From the NCBI GenBank assembly GCA_910578075.1, contig CAJTPK010000024.1, positions 1-64,000 of the forward strand: 64,000 nt of DNA, in the 5' to 3' direction. This DNA is from an uncultured Muribaculaceae bacterium. Its GTDB lineage: Bacteria; Bacteroidota; Bacteroidia; Bacteroidales; Muribaculaceae. This document shows, one piece after another, positions 33,807-42,436 of this stretch. Each line of letters opens with the position of its first letter. Within the stretch, counting starts at the first letter, position 1. Position numbers and translations under genes: made by a program. The notes below the pieces were generated by a model that was not told the DNA's origin, made no database searches, and saw only the letters and a program-made list of their open reading frames with translations.

Positions 33807-33962
33807 TTACTTGCCGGCGATGTGGTCGGAAACGGTGAGCGAAGCGCGACCTTTGGCGCGACGACGAGCCAAAACCTTGCGGCCATCTTTGGTAGCCATT
33901 CTCTCGCGGAAGCCATGCTTGTTGACTCTGCGACGGTTGGAGGGTTGAAAAGTTCTTTTCAT
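33807..33962 (-). CDS. rpmH: 50S ribosomal protein L34
   Basis: 51 residues found by translating the minus strand: MKRTFQPSNRRRVNKHGFRE opens it, ARRRAKGRASLTVSD is near the end, and it closes HIAGK. This is the full bL34 signature (KRTFQPS, HGFR.RM.T..GR.VL..RR.KGR) with the short C-terminal extension common in Bacteroidetes. It is a single gene with its own consensus promoter and a terminator shared with rsgA. The usual neighbours rnpA and dnaA are absent; instead it lies next to efp, as in many Bacteroidetes (recollection). Confidence 0.98.
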   Translation of the reverse strand: MKRTFQPSNRRRVNKHGFRERMATKDGRKVLARRRAKGRASLTVSDHIAGK

Positions 33963-34027
33963 TTTATGATAATTTTAATTTTTATTCACTCTTATCACTA
34001 TGTGAACGCGCACTCCGCATTCGGAGT

Positions 34028-34060
34028 GCAAAATTAATCATTCATTTTTGAATAGCCAAA
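34028..34060 (-). promoter_or_regulatory. rpmH promoter
   Basis: -7 TAATTTTGC (complement of 34028-34036) and -33 TTTG (complement of 34057-34060), spacer 20 nt. Confidence 0.8.
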
Positions 34061-34099
34061 TTTTCAGTCTCAAAAAATTCCTGTGTCAAAAAAAATTAC

Positions 34100-34108
34100 T
34101 AATTTTGC
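34100..34108 (+). promoter_or_regulatory. efp -7 element
   Basis: A perfect TAATTTTGC lies 45 nt before the efp start. A convincing -33 element is not seen at the usual distance. Confidence 0.55.
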
Positions 34109-34152
34109 ATCGGAATATTTAAACAAATAAAAAATATAAGACTTTTACAGTT

Positions 34153-34719
34153 ATGATGAACGCTCAGGACATCAAGAACGGCACCTGCATCCGCCTCGAC
34201 GGCCGTCTCTATTTCTGCGTGGAGTTTCTTCACGTAAAGCCCGGTAAGGGAAACACATTCATGCGCACAAAACTCAAGGACGTTGTTGACGGTCGCGTGA
34301 TCGAACGCCGCTTCAACATCGGTGAGAAGCTTGAGGACGTACGCGTGGAGCGTCGCCCTTATCAGTATCTCTATGCTGACGGTGAGGATGATATCTTCAT
34401 GAACAACGAGACTTTCGAGCAGATTCCAATCAGCAAGGAGCTCGTGACAGGCGCAGCTTTCATGAAAGAGGGTGACACCGTCGAGGTTGTCAGCGACTCT
34501 TCAACCAGCACAGTGCTCTATGCCGAGATGCCCATGAAGACAGTGCTCAAGATCACTTATACAGAGCCCGGTCTCAAAGGTGACACAGCTACCAATACAT
34601 TGAAACCGGCTACCGTAGAGACCGGTGCAACCGTAAGAGTTCCTCTCTTCATCAACGAGGGTGAGCTTATCGAGGTTGACACTCGCGACGGAAGCTATGT
34701 AGGCCGCGTAAAGGCATAA
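34153..34719 (+). CDS. efp: Translation elongation factor P
   Basis: 188 residues (187 if the second of two adjacent ATGs is used). The three-domain EF-P is recognisable: the domain I loop VKPGKGNTFMRTKL carries the Lys that is modified in other bacteria, then domain II LYADGEDDIFMNNETFEQ and domain III TEPGLKGDTATNTLKPATVETG with VPLFINEGELIEVDTRDGSY. It relieves ribosome stalling at polyproline. No EpmA/EarP-type modification gene is nearby. Confidence 0.97.
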   Translation: MMNAQDIKNGTCIRLDGRLYFCVEFLHVKPGKGNTFMRTKLKDVVDGRVIERRFNIGEKLEDVRVERRPYQYLYADGEDDIFMNNETFEQIPISKELVTGAAFMKEGDTVEVVSDSSTSTVLYAEMPMKTVLKITYTEPGLKGDTATNTLKPATVETGATVRVPLFINEGELIEVDTRDGSYVGRVKA

Positions 34720-34741
34720 GACAAATTATTGCCGAAGTGTC

Positions 34742-35761
34742 ATGAAAGAGGCTAAGGAGATATTGTTTTCCATTATTGTGCCCGTATATAACAGGCGTGA
34801 TGAGGTGGCCGACCTGCTCCGTAGCCTTGAGAGCCAGACCGACCGCGGGTTTGAGATCATTCTCGTCGAGGATGGTTCCACACAGCCGGCTCTTCCGGAC
34901 GGAAAAGGTCCCGAAGGATTGAGGCTGAAATATTTTCAAAAAAGTAATGAGGGGCGTAGTATCGCCCGTAACTATGGTATAGCCGGAGCCGATGGAGATT
35001 TCTTTATCTTCGTCGACTCCGACTGTATTTTACCACCGGAGTATATCCAGAAGCTCCGGGAGAGTCTTGCCGCTGATCCTGTTGACTGTTTCGGAGGTCC
35101 TGATGCCGCGCACGACTCTTTTACCGACACGCAGAAAGCCATAAACTATGCCATGACGGCATTTCTTACCACGGGCGGTATCCGTGGCGGTAAGGTGTCG
35201 ATGGAGAAATTCACTCCGCGCACATTCAACATGGGATTCTCCAGAGAGGTTTACGAACGTGTGGGAGGATTCAGGGAGATGTTCAGCGAGGATATTGACA
35301 TGAGCACCCGCATCCGCAATGCCGGGTTCAGCATCACGCTTTTTCCGGACGTATATGTGTATCATAAGCGGCGAGTGGACATGAAGAAATTCTGGAAACA
35401 GGTGCATGTCTTCGGAATGTCGCGCATAACGCTCGAACTCCTTTATCCAGGTTCTATGAAGCTCGTGCATTGGTTGCCCGCTGTTTTCACCATAGGCGCT
35501 GCAGCTCTGATCATTGGCTCGTTCTTCTGTAAATGGCTTCTGATTCCATTGCTGGTCTATATCATAGCTTTGTGGATAGGAGGTATTCTCGCTACTAAAA
35601 GCCTGAAAATCGCTACGATGGGAGTTGGGGCGGCCATGGTTCAGCTTACCGGTTATGGCACCGGTTTCATAAAGGCGTACGTTTCAAAAATATTACTCGG
35701 CAAGGGGCGTGACATCGCCAAAGAGGTTGAGATACGGAAGGGGAGCAATGAAGGTCTCTGA
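34742..35761 (+). CDS. Family 2 glycosyltransferase with C-terminal membrane helices
   Basis: 339 residues. The GT-A fold has FSIIVPVYNRRDEVADLL, ILVEDGS, the DxD-type FIFVDSDCILPP and GFREMFSEDIDMSTRIRNAG (ED acceptor site). Two to three membrane helices follow (LPAVFTIGAAALIIGSFF, LLIPLLVYIIALWIGG). It probably transfers a sugar from a nucleotide donor to a membrane-bound acceptor at the cytoplasmic face; the product is unknown. It starts 22 nt after efp, and its end overlaps radC by 14 nt. Confidence 0.88.
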   Translation: MKEAKEILFSIIVPVYNRRDEVADLLRSLESQTDRGFEIILVEDGSTQPALPDGKGPEGLRLKYFQKSNEGRSIARNYGIAGADGDFFIFVDSDCILPPEYIQKLRESLAADPVDCFGGPDAAHDSFTDTQKAINYAMTAFLTTGGIRGGKVSMEKFTPRTFNMGFSREVYERVGGFREMFSEDIDMSTRIRNAGFSITLFPDVYVYHKRRVDMKKFWKQVHVFGMSRITLELLYPGSMKLVHWLPAVFTIGAAALIIGSFFCKWLLIPLLVYIIALWIGGILATKSLKIATMGVGAAMVQLTGYGTGFIKAYVSKILLGKGRDIAKEVEIRKGSNEGL

Positions 35762-36464
35762 TTCTTATAATGAAGAGCAGAGGATCCTCACCGTTAAGGA
35801 TATGGATCCTGATGACCAGCCTCGTGAAAGAGCGTTGAAGTATGGTTGCGGAGTGTTGCCGACAGCCGACCTGTGGGCCTTGATTCTGCGTACCGGTCTG
35901 CCGGGGAAACCGATAACCGAGATGTGCCGCGATCTTATGCATTCTTGTGATGGCAAGCTTTTCAGACTCGAACGTATGGAGCGGGCGAGATTCATGCAGG
36001 TCAAGGGGATCGGAACCACAAAGGCTCTGCAGATAGAGGCTGTTATGGAGCTTATCAGGCGTTATTGCAAGGAGACTGTGGGGGCGGCAGTAAGAATCAC
36101 ACGCTCGGAGGATATCTATAATGTGATGAGGCATGAGATTGGCAATCTTCCGCATGAGGAGATATGGACTCTTTTCCTGAACCGTAAGAACGAGATATTG
36201 TCGAAGATGCAGATCACACGGGGCAGTTCAACAGCTTCCGTGTTCGATTTGAAGAGAATTCTAAAGGAGGCGCTGATGCGCGATGCCGATGGTGTTGTGA
36301 TGTGTCATAACCATCCGTCGGGAAACCTTCTTTCCAGCTCACAGGATGATGATATAACGCGCAAGATGCAGCAGGGATGCCGCACAATGGATCTGCGTTT
36401 CCTTGACCATGTGATAGTAACCTCCTCCGGATTCTATTCCTATGCCGACAACGGAAAACTTTAA
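35748..36464 (+). CDS. radC: RadC family JAB-domain protein
   Basis: 238 residues from ATG 35748 (MKVSDSYNEE), chosen because the longer frame from 35709 would overlap the glycosyltransferase by 53 nt and lacks homology-like sequence. A helix-hairpin-helix region (KGIGTTKALQIEAVMELIRR) is followed by the MPN/JAMM metal motif VMCHNHPSGNLLSSSQDDDI. RadC proteins were once called DNA-repair factors; their true function is unsettled. It is co-transcribed with the GT2 gene (14 nt overlap) and convergent with the GH3 gene, whose stop lies 9 nt away with no obvious terminator between. Confidence 0.93.
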   Translation: MKVSDSYNEEQRILTVKDMDPDDQPRERALKYGCGVLPTADLWALILRTGLPGKPITEMCRDLMHSCDGKLFRLERMERARFMQVKGIGTTKALQIEAVMELIRRYCKETVGAAVRITRSEDIYNVMRHEIGNLPHEEIWTLFLNRKNEILSKMQITRGSSTASVFDLKRILKEALMRDADGVVMCHNHPSGNLLSSSQDDDITRKMQQGCRTMDLRFLDHVIVTSSGFYSYADNGKL

Positions 36465-36473
36465 GCCTGGACG

Positions 36474-37721
36474 CTATCTGGGCATGTGGTGTTCGTTACT
36501 CAATTCACGGTTGATGCGATGAGTTTCAATGATGAATAATCCATCAGGAATAACCTCCTCCTCTTTATTTTTTTGTACCTTCCCGTTGTGGGTATTTCCA
36601 AAATCAAGCTGATATTTTTTTGTAAGAATGCGGTGAAGATGGGTATTGATTTCCTCATCTGTAAGCTTGCCATTTTTGATGGCTTCGATCACACGTGAAA
36701 TTTCCCTCTTTGTATCGGAGGGGGCAAGCACGATGTCTGCCCCGGCAGAAATTGCTTTGTCAGCCCCGTAACCTTCTGCCCCGAGCATGTTCATCGCATC
36801 GGTGAGCACCAGACCGTCATAACCGAGGTCTACACGGAGAAGATCCGTTATCACTGTTCTGGAAACAGCTGCCGGGAGCATCTCCGGATCGATTGCCGGA
36901 AATGCCATGTGACCCACCATTATTCCTGAAAGCCGCTGTTCGATATATCTCTTGAAGGGTTTGAGATCAATGCTGTCAAGGCTTTGCAGGCTGCGGTATA
37001 TGCTCGGTTTTGATTGATGGCTGTTGCCTTTTGCCGCACCATGTCCGGGAAAATGTTTTGCCACGCTCATGATATTGCCGCTTTCGAGTCCGCGGGCATA
37101 TGCCACGGCGAAGTCTGACACTCTTTCCACGTCATTGCCGAAGGATCTGCTCCCTATGTAGCTCCCTTCCGATGATATGTCGAGAACAGGACCGAGAACC
37201 ATGTTTATCCCTAACATGCGGCATTCGCGTGCCAGCTCGTATCCGTAATCATACATGGCTATCTCTCCCGCTTCGGGTGAGATCTTTGAGTTCAAAGGGA
37301 ATTCCGGCGCGTCCTTCAGTCGCATGGCGAGACCCCACTCGGCATCAATTGCAATAAATGGCGGTATTTCGCACCAAGTGGCCATGGAATCGGCTATGAC
37401 TGCCGCTGCGTTGGAATCTCCCTTGAGCAAGATTAATCCTGCTACACCCATGTCGGCATATTCCTTTGCTTTCTTCAGGGTATACCAGTCATCGCTTGCA
37501 TAGATTGCGGGCATAAAAAACTGCGCCGCTTTCCGTTCAACACTCATGGTGTTGATAACGGAATAGGCGCAGCTGCTTAAGGTATCGGTAATATCTTGGA
37601 TAATACCGTTGTTTTCCTTTGCTGTGTCAGTGACGCTCTTTGTTTCCTGCCGTCTTCCGGTGCATCCGCTTCCGGTGAGAAGCAGAGCAACGAGGATTAC
37701 AGCGGGAATCAGGCGGATCAT
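36474..37721 (-). CDS. Glycoside hydrolase family 3 (NagZ-like) exported enzyme
   Basis: 415 residues. A lipoprotein-type signal (LVALLLTGSGCTG) is followed by a single GH3 TIM barrel: FIAIDAEWGLAMRL, GSRSFGNDVERV, SVAKHFPGHG, VGHMAFPAIDPE and LVLTDAMNML, with the nucleophile Asp in TDAMNM. NagZ enzymes remove N-acetylglucosamine from muropeptides and use a D-x-H dyad on a mobile loop; here that stretch reads AAKGNSHQSKP, with Asn where Asp is expected. The C-terminus is short and charged, without the beta-lactamase-like domain of many Bacteroides relatives. It overlaps the 5'-nucleotidase gene upstream by 4 nt, so the pair is coupled. Confidence 0.85.
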   Translation of the reverse strand: MIRLIPAVILVALLLTGSGCTGRRQETKSVTDTAKENNGIIQDITDTLSSCAYSVINTMSVERKAAQFFMPAIYASDDWYTLKKAKEYADMGVAGLILLKGDSNAAAVIADSMATWCEIPPFIAIDAEWGLAMRLKDAPEFPLNSKISPEAGEIAMYDYGYELARECRMLGINMVLGPVLDISSEGSYIGSRSFGNDVERVSDFAVAYARGLESGNIMSVAKHFPGHGAAKGNSHQSKPSIYRSLQSLDSIDLKPFKRYIEQRLSGIMVGHMAFPAIDPEMLPAAVSRTVITDLLRVDLGYDGLVLTDAMNMLGAEGYGADKAISAGADIVLAPSDTKREISRVIEAIKNGKLTDEEINTHLHRILTKKYQLDFGNTHNGKVQKNKEEEVIPDGLFIIETHRINRELSNEHHMPR

Positions 37722-39295
37722 CTGTTGTTGTCTATTTCAATATTCACATCTTCAACGAATCTTCCGTTGGGGTCGGAAGAGATCGGCACTCCAAGCGAGG
37801 TGAGATGCCGGATGTAGCGCATCACTTCGGCGCACATCTCCTTGTTGTCGCGCCAGAGCTCGCGGTTGTTTGCCATGCTGACAAGATCATCGTTGCCATG
37901 TGCTACATAGTCGATAGTCGCAACGCGGTAAAGCTTCTCGGGATCCATTTCATCACCATTGATGGTGACACGCATAAGATTCCCTTTGCCATCTGTCACG
38001 ACCCTTACATTCTCGCTGATGGCTTCACCACCTTTAAGGGCGGCTATCCTCAGGGCTTCGATTATGTCCTTACCCTTGATCTCAATTATAACCATGCGGT
38101 TGGAGAATGGGAATGTTGACAGCATCTGTCCCTCAGTTACAGGACCCTTCTTCATCGGTTGTCTTATGCCTCCGACATTCATGAACGACATGTCGACATC
38201 CGGGAAATCCTTTCCTGTGGCGCGTATGCTGTCAGCGATATGTCGCCCTTGCCAGAGACCGAAGTCCGCCGACCAGTTGGCATATGCCCCGTTGCGGTCA
38301 TAGTTGACCATATCCTGTAGGCTCCAGCCGATCACGTTGGAATTCACGGAATCAACCTTATGCTTGTAAGGAGCCAAGAAGTTTTCGATATTCTTGTCGT
38401 ATGCTTCGGGTGAGAACCTGTCAGTAACGGGAATATATTCGTAATCGAACTGATGCTTCTTGATGTTGTCAAGATCAATCTTTATATATCCCACGTTCCT
38501 GCCATATTTCCCGGTCTGGGTGACGAGCACCGGTTTACCGGCGGCATTCTCTATCCAGTATGGAGTCTTCTCGGGAGTGGAGGGATCCACGAAAGTGTGG
38601 GAATGTCCCCCGATGATAATGTCGATGTCGCGGCTCTGACGCGCCAGCTCCATATCCGAAGCCTTTCCCGGAATGGCTTCATATCCGATGTGTGTCACTG
38701 CCACAACGAGGTCGCACTTCTTGCTCTTACGGAGGAATGCGGCGGTTTTGTTGGCTGTGGCTATCGCGTCGTGATATGTCATGCCGGCATAATTTTCCTT
38801 AGATATAAGGCTTGCCGGGTCAACATTTATGCCTATGAAGCCTACCTTCTTTTTGCCTACCTTCTTTATGACATATGGCTCGAAAAGTCCTTCAGCGGGT
38901 GTGCCCTTGAAATCATAGTTTGCCGAAAGCCTGTCGGCTTTCACATTTTTCCAATGGGCTGCGAGCTGGTCGAGACCGTTGTCAAACTCATGGTTGCCGA
39001 GTATGCGGATATCGTAGTCCATCATGTTGAAGATGGGATATTCCACATCACCCTTGAAATATTTGAAATAAAGTGTGCCCTGCACCATGTCGCCGGCATC
39101 CACTAAGATCACATTCTTCTCAGCGCGGCGAACGGAGTCGATAATCGCTTTGCGGGGCAATATTCCCCCTTTGCCGTTGTCATCGAAATCTATGTTGGAG
39201 TGGGTGTCGTTGGTGGTGAGTATCACAAGGTCTTCAGCGGGAGACACCAGCGTGCCTCCCGTCAGAAGAACTAATGATAGCAATAATTTTTTCAT
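37718..39295 (-). CDS. 5'-nucleotidase/UshA-like metallophosphoesterase, exported
   Basis: 525 residues with a signal peptide (LLLSLVLLTGGTLVSPA). The N-terminal metallophosphatase domain has ILTTNDTHSNI (DxH), LVDAGDMVQGTLYFKYFKGD (GD), RILGNHEFDNG (GNHE) and IIGGHSHTFVDPS (GHxH). The 5_nucleotid_C domain contains FMNVGGIRQPMKKGPVT and FPFSNRMVI. It dephosphorylates nucleotides or related sugars in the periplasm. Both domains are in one chain, whereas Bacteroides often splits them into two genes (recollection). It is followed by the overlapping GH3 gene and preceded by gpmI 34 nt upstream. Confidence 0.92.
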   Translation of the reverse strand: MKKLLLSLVLLTGGTLVSPAEDLVILTTNDTHSNIDFDDNGKGGILPRKAIIDSVRRAEKNVILVDAGDMVQGTLYFKYFKGDVEYPIFNMMDYDIRILGNHEFDNGLDQLAAHWKNVKADRLSANYDFKGTPAEGLFEPYVIKKVGKKKVGFIGINVDPASLISKENYAGMTYHDAIATANKTAAFLRKSKKCDLVVAVTHIGYEAIPGKASDMELARQSRDIDIIIGGHSHTFVDPSTPEKTPYWIENAAGKPVLVTQTGKYGRNVGYIKIDLDNIKKHQFDYEYIPVTDRFSPEAYDKNIENFLAPYKHKVDSVNSNVIGWSLQDMVNYDRNGAYANWSADFGLWQGRHIADSIRATGKDFPDVDMSFMNVGGIRQPMKKGPVTEGQMLSTFPFSNRMVIIEIKGKDIIEALRIAALKGGEAISENVRVVTDGKGNLMRVTINGDEMDPEKLYRVATIDYVAHGNDDLVSMANNRELWRDNKEMCAEVMRYIRHLTSLGVPISSDPNGRFVEDVNIEIDNNR

Positions 39296-39329
39296 AGCAT
39301 ATCATGTTTGATGGCTGTTGCCGTCAAAT

Positions 39330-40841
39330 TTAGAAATTGATGAGGTTCTCGCCTGTCATATCTTTGGGCTGGGGAAGCTCCATGAGATGAAGGAGCGAGG
39401 GAGCCACATCAGCGAGACGACCGTCTTTCACATTTGCATCCTTATGAGAACCGATATAGATGAACGGAACAGGATTAAGCGAATGGGCGGTGTTCGGTGT
39501 GCCATCCTCGTTGAGAGCGTGGTCGGCATTTCCGTGGTCAGCGATGATGATTGTCTCATAGCCATGTTTCTTGGCAGCCTCAACAACTTTCTCAACGCAT
39601 GTGTCGAGAGTCTCGACAGCTTTCTGGATAGCAGGGTAAACACCGGTATGACCCACCATGTCACCGTTGGCGAAGTTTACCACGATGAAGTCATATTTCT
39701 CGGCGTCAATCTGCTCAACGAGTTTCTCGGTAACTTCCGGTGCGCTCATCTCAGGCTTGAGGTCATATGTAGCCACTTTCGGAGAGGGAACGAGGATACG
39801 GTCTTCTCCGGGGAACGGCTCCTCGCGGCCTCCGTTGAAGAAGAATGTTACGTGTGCGTATTTCTCGGTCTCCGCAATGTGGAGCTGTTTTTTGCCCTGG
39901 TTTGAGAGATATTCACCCAATGTGTCAGGCACATCTGATTTGGTGAAGAGGATATGCACGCCCTTGAATGAATCATCATAGGGGGTCATGCAGTAATACT
40001 GAAGATCGGGAATCGGGTTCATGCCGTCTTCTGAATGCTGGGTGAGAACTGTGGTAAGCTCTTTGGCGCGGTCGTTGCGATAGTTGAAGAAGATCACCAC
40101 ATGTCCGGCACCGATGCGTCCGTCAACACGGTCGTTGACTATCGGTTTGATGAATTCATCGGTAACGCCTTCTGCATACGACTCCTCCACAGCCTTGACC
40201 ATATCGTCGGCATGCTTGCCCTCGCCATATACAAGGAGGTTATAAGCATCTTTCACACGCTCCCAACGGTGGTCGCGGTCCATTGCATAATAGCGTCCGA
40301 TAACGCTTGCTATGGTTCCTGCGCTCTGCTTGCAATGATCCTGGATTTCCTGAAGGAATCCTGCGCCGCTCTTGGGGTCGGTGTCGCGACCGTCCATGAA
40401 TGCGTGGATAAACACTTTCTCCAGACCATATGCTTTGGCTGTGTCGCAGAGGGCATAGAGATGACCCAGTGATGAATGCACACCTCCGGCTGATGTCAGA
40501 CCCATGAAATGGATTGGCACACCGTTTTTCTGAGCGTAGGAGAATGCGCTCTTGATCTCAGGATTCTCTGCGAAAGAGCCGTCAGCGATGGCACGGTTGA
40601 TTTTCACGAGGTCCTGATATACCACGCGGCCTGCACCGATGTTGAGGTGACCTACCTCGGAGTTACCCATCTGACCATCGGGAAGACCTACGTTCTCACC
40701 ACTTGCCTGCAGCTCTGAATGGGGGTATCCTGCCACGAGGCCGTCCATATAGGGGGTGGGGGTGTTGAAGATGGCGTCATCCTTCTTGTGGTCGCCGATG
40801 CCGTATCCGTCGAGGATAATCAATAATGCTTTTTTTGACAT
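39330..40841 (-). CDS. gpmI: 2,3-bisphosphoglycerate-independent phosphoglycerate mutase
   Basis: 503 residues. The alkaline-phosphatase-fold enzyme has ILDGYGIGD, the catalytic Ser in QMGNSEVGHLNIGAGR, HAFMDGRDTDPKSG, YYAMDRDHRWER and metal ligands in ANGDMVGHTG and IADHGNADHAL. It interconverts 3- and 2-phosphoglycerate in glycolysis using Mn2+. It may lead a transcript into the 5'-nucleotidase and GH3 genes (34 nt gap). Its own promoter is at about 40936. Confidence 0.97.
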   Translation of the reverse strand: MSKKALLIILDGYGIGDHKKDDAIFNTPTPYMDGLVAGYPHSELQASGENVGLPDGQMGNSEVGHLNIGAGRVVYQDLVKINRAIADGSFAENPEIKSAFSYAQKNGVPIHFMGLTSAGGVHSSLGHLYALCDTAKAYGLEKVFIHAFMDGRDTDPKSGAGFLQEIQDHCKQSAGTIASVIGRYYAMDRDHRWERVKDAYNLLVYGEGKHADDMVKAVEESYAEGVTDEFIKPIVNDRVDGRIGAGHVVIFFNYRNDRAKELTTVLTQHSEDGMNPIPDLQYYCMTPYDDSFKGVHILFTKSDVPDTLGEYLSNQGKKQLHIAETEKYAHVTFFFNGGREEPFPGEDRILVPSPKVATYDLKPEMSAPEVTEKLVEQIDAEKYDFIVVNFANGDMVGHTGVYPAIQKAVETLDTCVEKVVEAAKKHGYETIIIADHGNADHALNEDGTPNTAHSLNPVPFIYIGSHKDANVKDGRLADVAPSLLHLMELPQPKDMTGENLINF

Positions 40842-40935
40842 GATATTCTGTTGTTAATTTTGGTAGTGGTTGTATTGCCGATGGAGCTTTAGAAGCTGTC
40901 AGGGGCATATGGACTATTGTCCTAATAGTTATAAC

Positions 40936-40944
40936 GCAAAATTA
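40936..40944 (-). promoter_or_regulatory. gpmI -7 element
   Basis: TAATTTTGC on the minus strand, about 95 nt upstream of the gpmI ATG. A possible -33 GTTG lies about 21 nt further upstream, overlapping the rplS terminator hairpin. Confidence 0.55.
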
Positions 40945-40967
40945 GCGATTTTTTCTCAAAATAACAA

Positions 40968-40991
40968 CCCGCCCTGAACAGGACGGGTTGC
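40968..40991 (-). terminator. rplS terminator
   Basis: Minus-strand stem AACCCGTCCTG/CAGGGCGGGTT (one G-T pair) is followed by TTATTTT. It lies 34 nt after the rplS stop. Confidence 0.85.
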
Positions 40992-41024
40992 TTTAATAAC
41001 AATTTGGCTAAGGAAAACGGGTAT

Positions 41025-41387
41025 TTATTTGTTTTTCTTAACAATGCGCTCTTTGATGCGGGCTTTCTTACCGGTGAGCTCACGCAGGTAATAAAGTTTC
41101 GCACGACGCACTTTACCATACTTCATAACTGTGATCGACTCGATGAAGGGTGATTCCATGGGGAATATACGCTCAACGCCGATACCATCGGAGATTTTAC
41201 GTACGGTGAAGCGTTTTTTGTCGCCTTGGCCGCTGATTTTGATAACGACACCGCGATACTGCTGGATACGCTCCTTGTTACCCTCTTTGATACGATAAGC
41301 CACAGTCACTGTGTCACCGGGGCCGAATGAGTCGAATTCTTTCTTGGGAGTGGCAAAAGCCTCCTCTGCAATTTTAATTAAATCCAT
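41025..41387 (-). CDS. rplS: 50S ribosomal protein L19
   Basis: 120 residues. DLIKIAEEAFATPKKEFDSF, the core FGPGDTVTVAYRIKEGNKER, QQYRGVVIKISGQG, VERIFPMESPFIESI and KVRRAKLYYLRELTGKKARI are standard bL19, which forms an intersubunit bridge. It is monocistronic. The leader (about 41388-41510) is GC-rich with GTTCG/CGAAC and GGGGCTGTCCCC hairpins, which could be an autoregulatory leader (inference). The usual trmD/rimM neighbours are absent. Confidence 0.97.
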   Translation of the reverse strand: MDLIKIAEEAFATPKKEFDSFGPGDTVTVAYRIKEGNKERIQQYRGVVIKISGQGDKKRFTVRKISDGIGVERIFPMESPFIESITVMKYGKVRRAKLYYLRELTGKKARIKERIVKKNK

Positions 41388-41516
41388 TTTTGTTATGACG
41401 TTTAAATTATTTGCAATATAAATAAGCTTCCTGTTCGGGCGCGGGGGACAGCCCCTTCGAACATGCCTTGCGGCGTGATTCTCTATCCCGTCTTATCAGA
41501 GATTGCAAAATCGACT

Positions 41517-41525
41517 GCAAAATTA
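41517..41525 (-). promoter_or_regulatory. rplS -7 element
   Basis: TAATTTTGC on the minus strand, giving a leader of about 120 nt that contains the hairpins noted for rplS. No good -33 match. Confidence 0.55.
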
Positions 41526-41575
41526 CAACTTATTTTTTAATTATGAAAGTTTTTTGTTAATTTCGCTTGTGTATT

Positions 41576-42436
41576 ATGAATGATTTCGGTAAAGCAGTCT
41601 CGATCAATGTGGGCGGCAGGCTCATGAGTTTTGATATTCCCAAAGTTATGGGGATAGTCAATGTCACCCCCGACAGTTTTTATCCGGGTAGCCGCTCCAT
41701 GGGCAAGTATGATCTTGCAGAGCGTGTAGGCAGGATGATGGAGGAGGGTACGGACATAGTGGATATCGGAGGGTATTCCTCCCGCCCCGGTGCCGCTGAT
41801 GTTTCTCCGGAGGAGGAATATTCGAGGCTTGCGTCAGGATTGGAAGTGATCCGCGCGGTCTGGCCCGAAGCGGTTGTATCGGTTGATACTTTCCGTTCCG
41901 ATGTGGCGCGCAGATGTGTGGAGGAATGGGGAGTGGAGATTATCAATGATATCAGTGGAGGAGATCTTGATGCGGAGATGTGGGAGACTGTAGCTTCGCT
42001 CAAAGTGGCTTATGTGCTTATGCATATGCGGGGCACTCCGCAGACTATGACAGGATTGACGGATTACGAGAATGTGACAGCCGAAACGCTTTCCCAATTG
42101 ACGTTTAAAGTTGCAGCCCTTCACGGAATGGGGGTGACGGATGTGATTGTGGATCCGGGTTTCGGCTTCGCTAAGAATGTAGGGCAGAATTATCAGCTGC
42201 TTTCCGGTCTCAGGGAGTTCAGGTTGACAGGTTGTCCGGTTCTTGCGGGTCTGTCAAGAAAGACTATGATCTGGAAGCCTCTCGGCATCACGCCGGATGA
42301 GGCGGCAAACGGCACCACAGTCCTCAATACCATCGCGCTCCTCAATGGGGCGGATATACTCCGCGTTCATGATGTCAGGGCAGCGGTGGAGGCTGTCAGG
42401 CTTGTATCAATGTATAAAGGAACGATAGAATGTTGA
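41576..42436 (+). CDS. folP: Dihydropteroate synthase
   Basis: 286 residues from ATG 41576; an upstream in-frame TTG at 41567 is less likely. The DHPS TIM barrel shows VMGIVNVTPDSFYPGSR, GTDIVDIGGYSSRPGA, VSVDTFRSDVARR, INDISGGDLD, LMHMRGTPQTM, VIVDPGFGFAKN and GLSRKTMIW. It condenses p-aminobenzoate with the pterin diphosphate in folate synthesis. A TAATTTCGC element at about 41558-41566 lies just before the start, implying a near-leaderless mRNA. It overlaps cdaA by 7 nt, the usual Bacteroidetes arrangement. Confidence 0.96.
   Translation: MNDFGKAVSINVGGRLMSFDIPKVMGIVNVTPDSFYPGSRSMGKYDLAERVGRMMEEGTDIVDIGGYSSRPGAADVSPEEEYSRLASGLEVIRAVWPEAVVSVDTFRSDVARRCVEEWGVEIINDISGGDLDAEMWETVASLKVAYVLMHMRGTPQTMTGLTDYENVTAETLSQLTFKVAALHGMGVTDVIVDPGFGFAKNVGQNYQLLSGLREFRLTGCPVLAGLSRKTMIWKPLGITPDEAANGTTVLNTIALLNGADILRVHDVRAAVEAVRLVSMYKGTIEC

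Noticed and set aside
35709..35747. Longer start for radC
   Set aside because: It lies within the glycosyltransferase gene and adds residues unlike RadC; the ATG at 35748 has a purine-rich upstream stretch.
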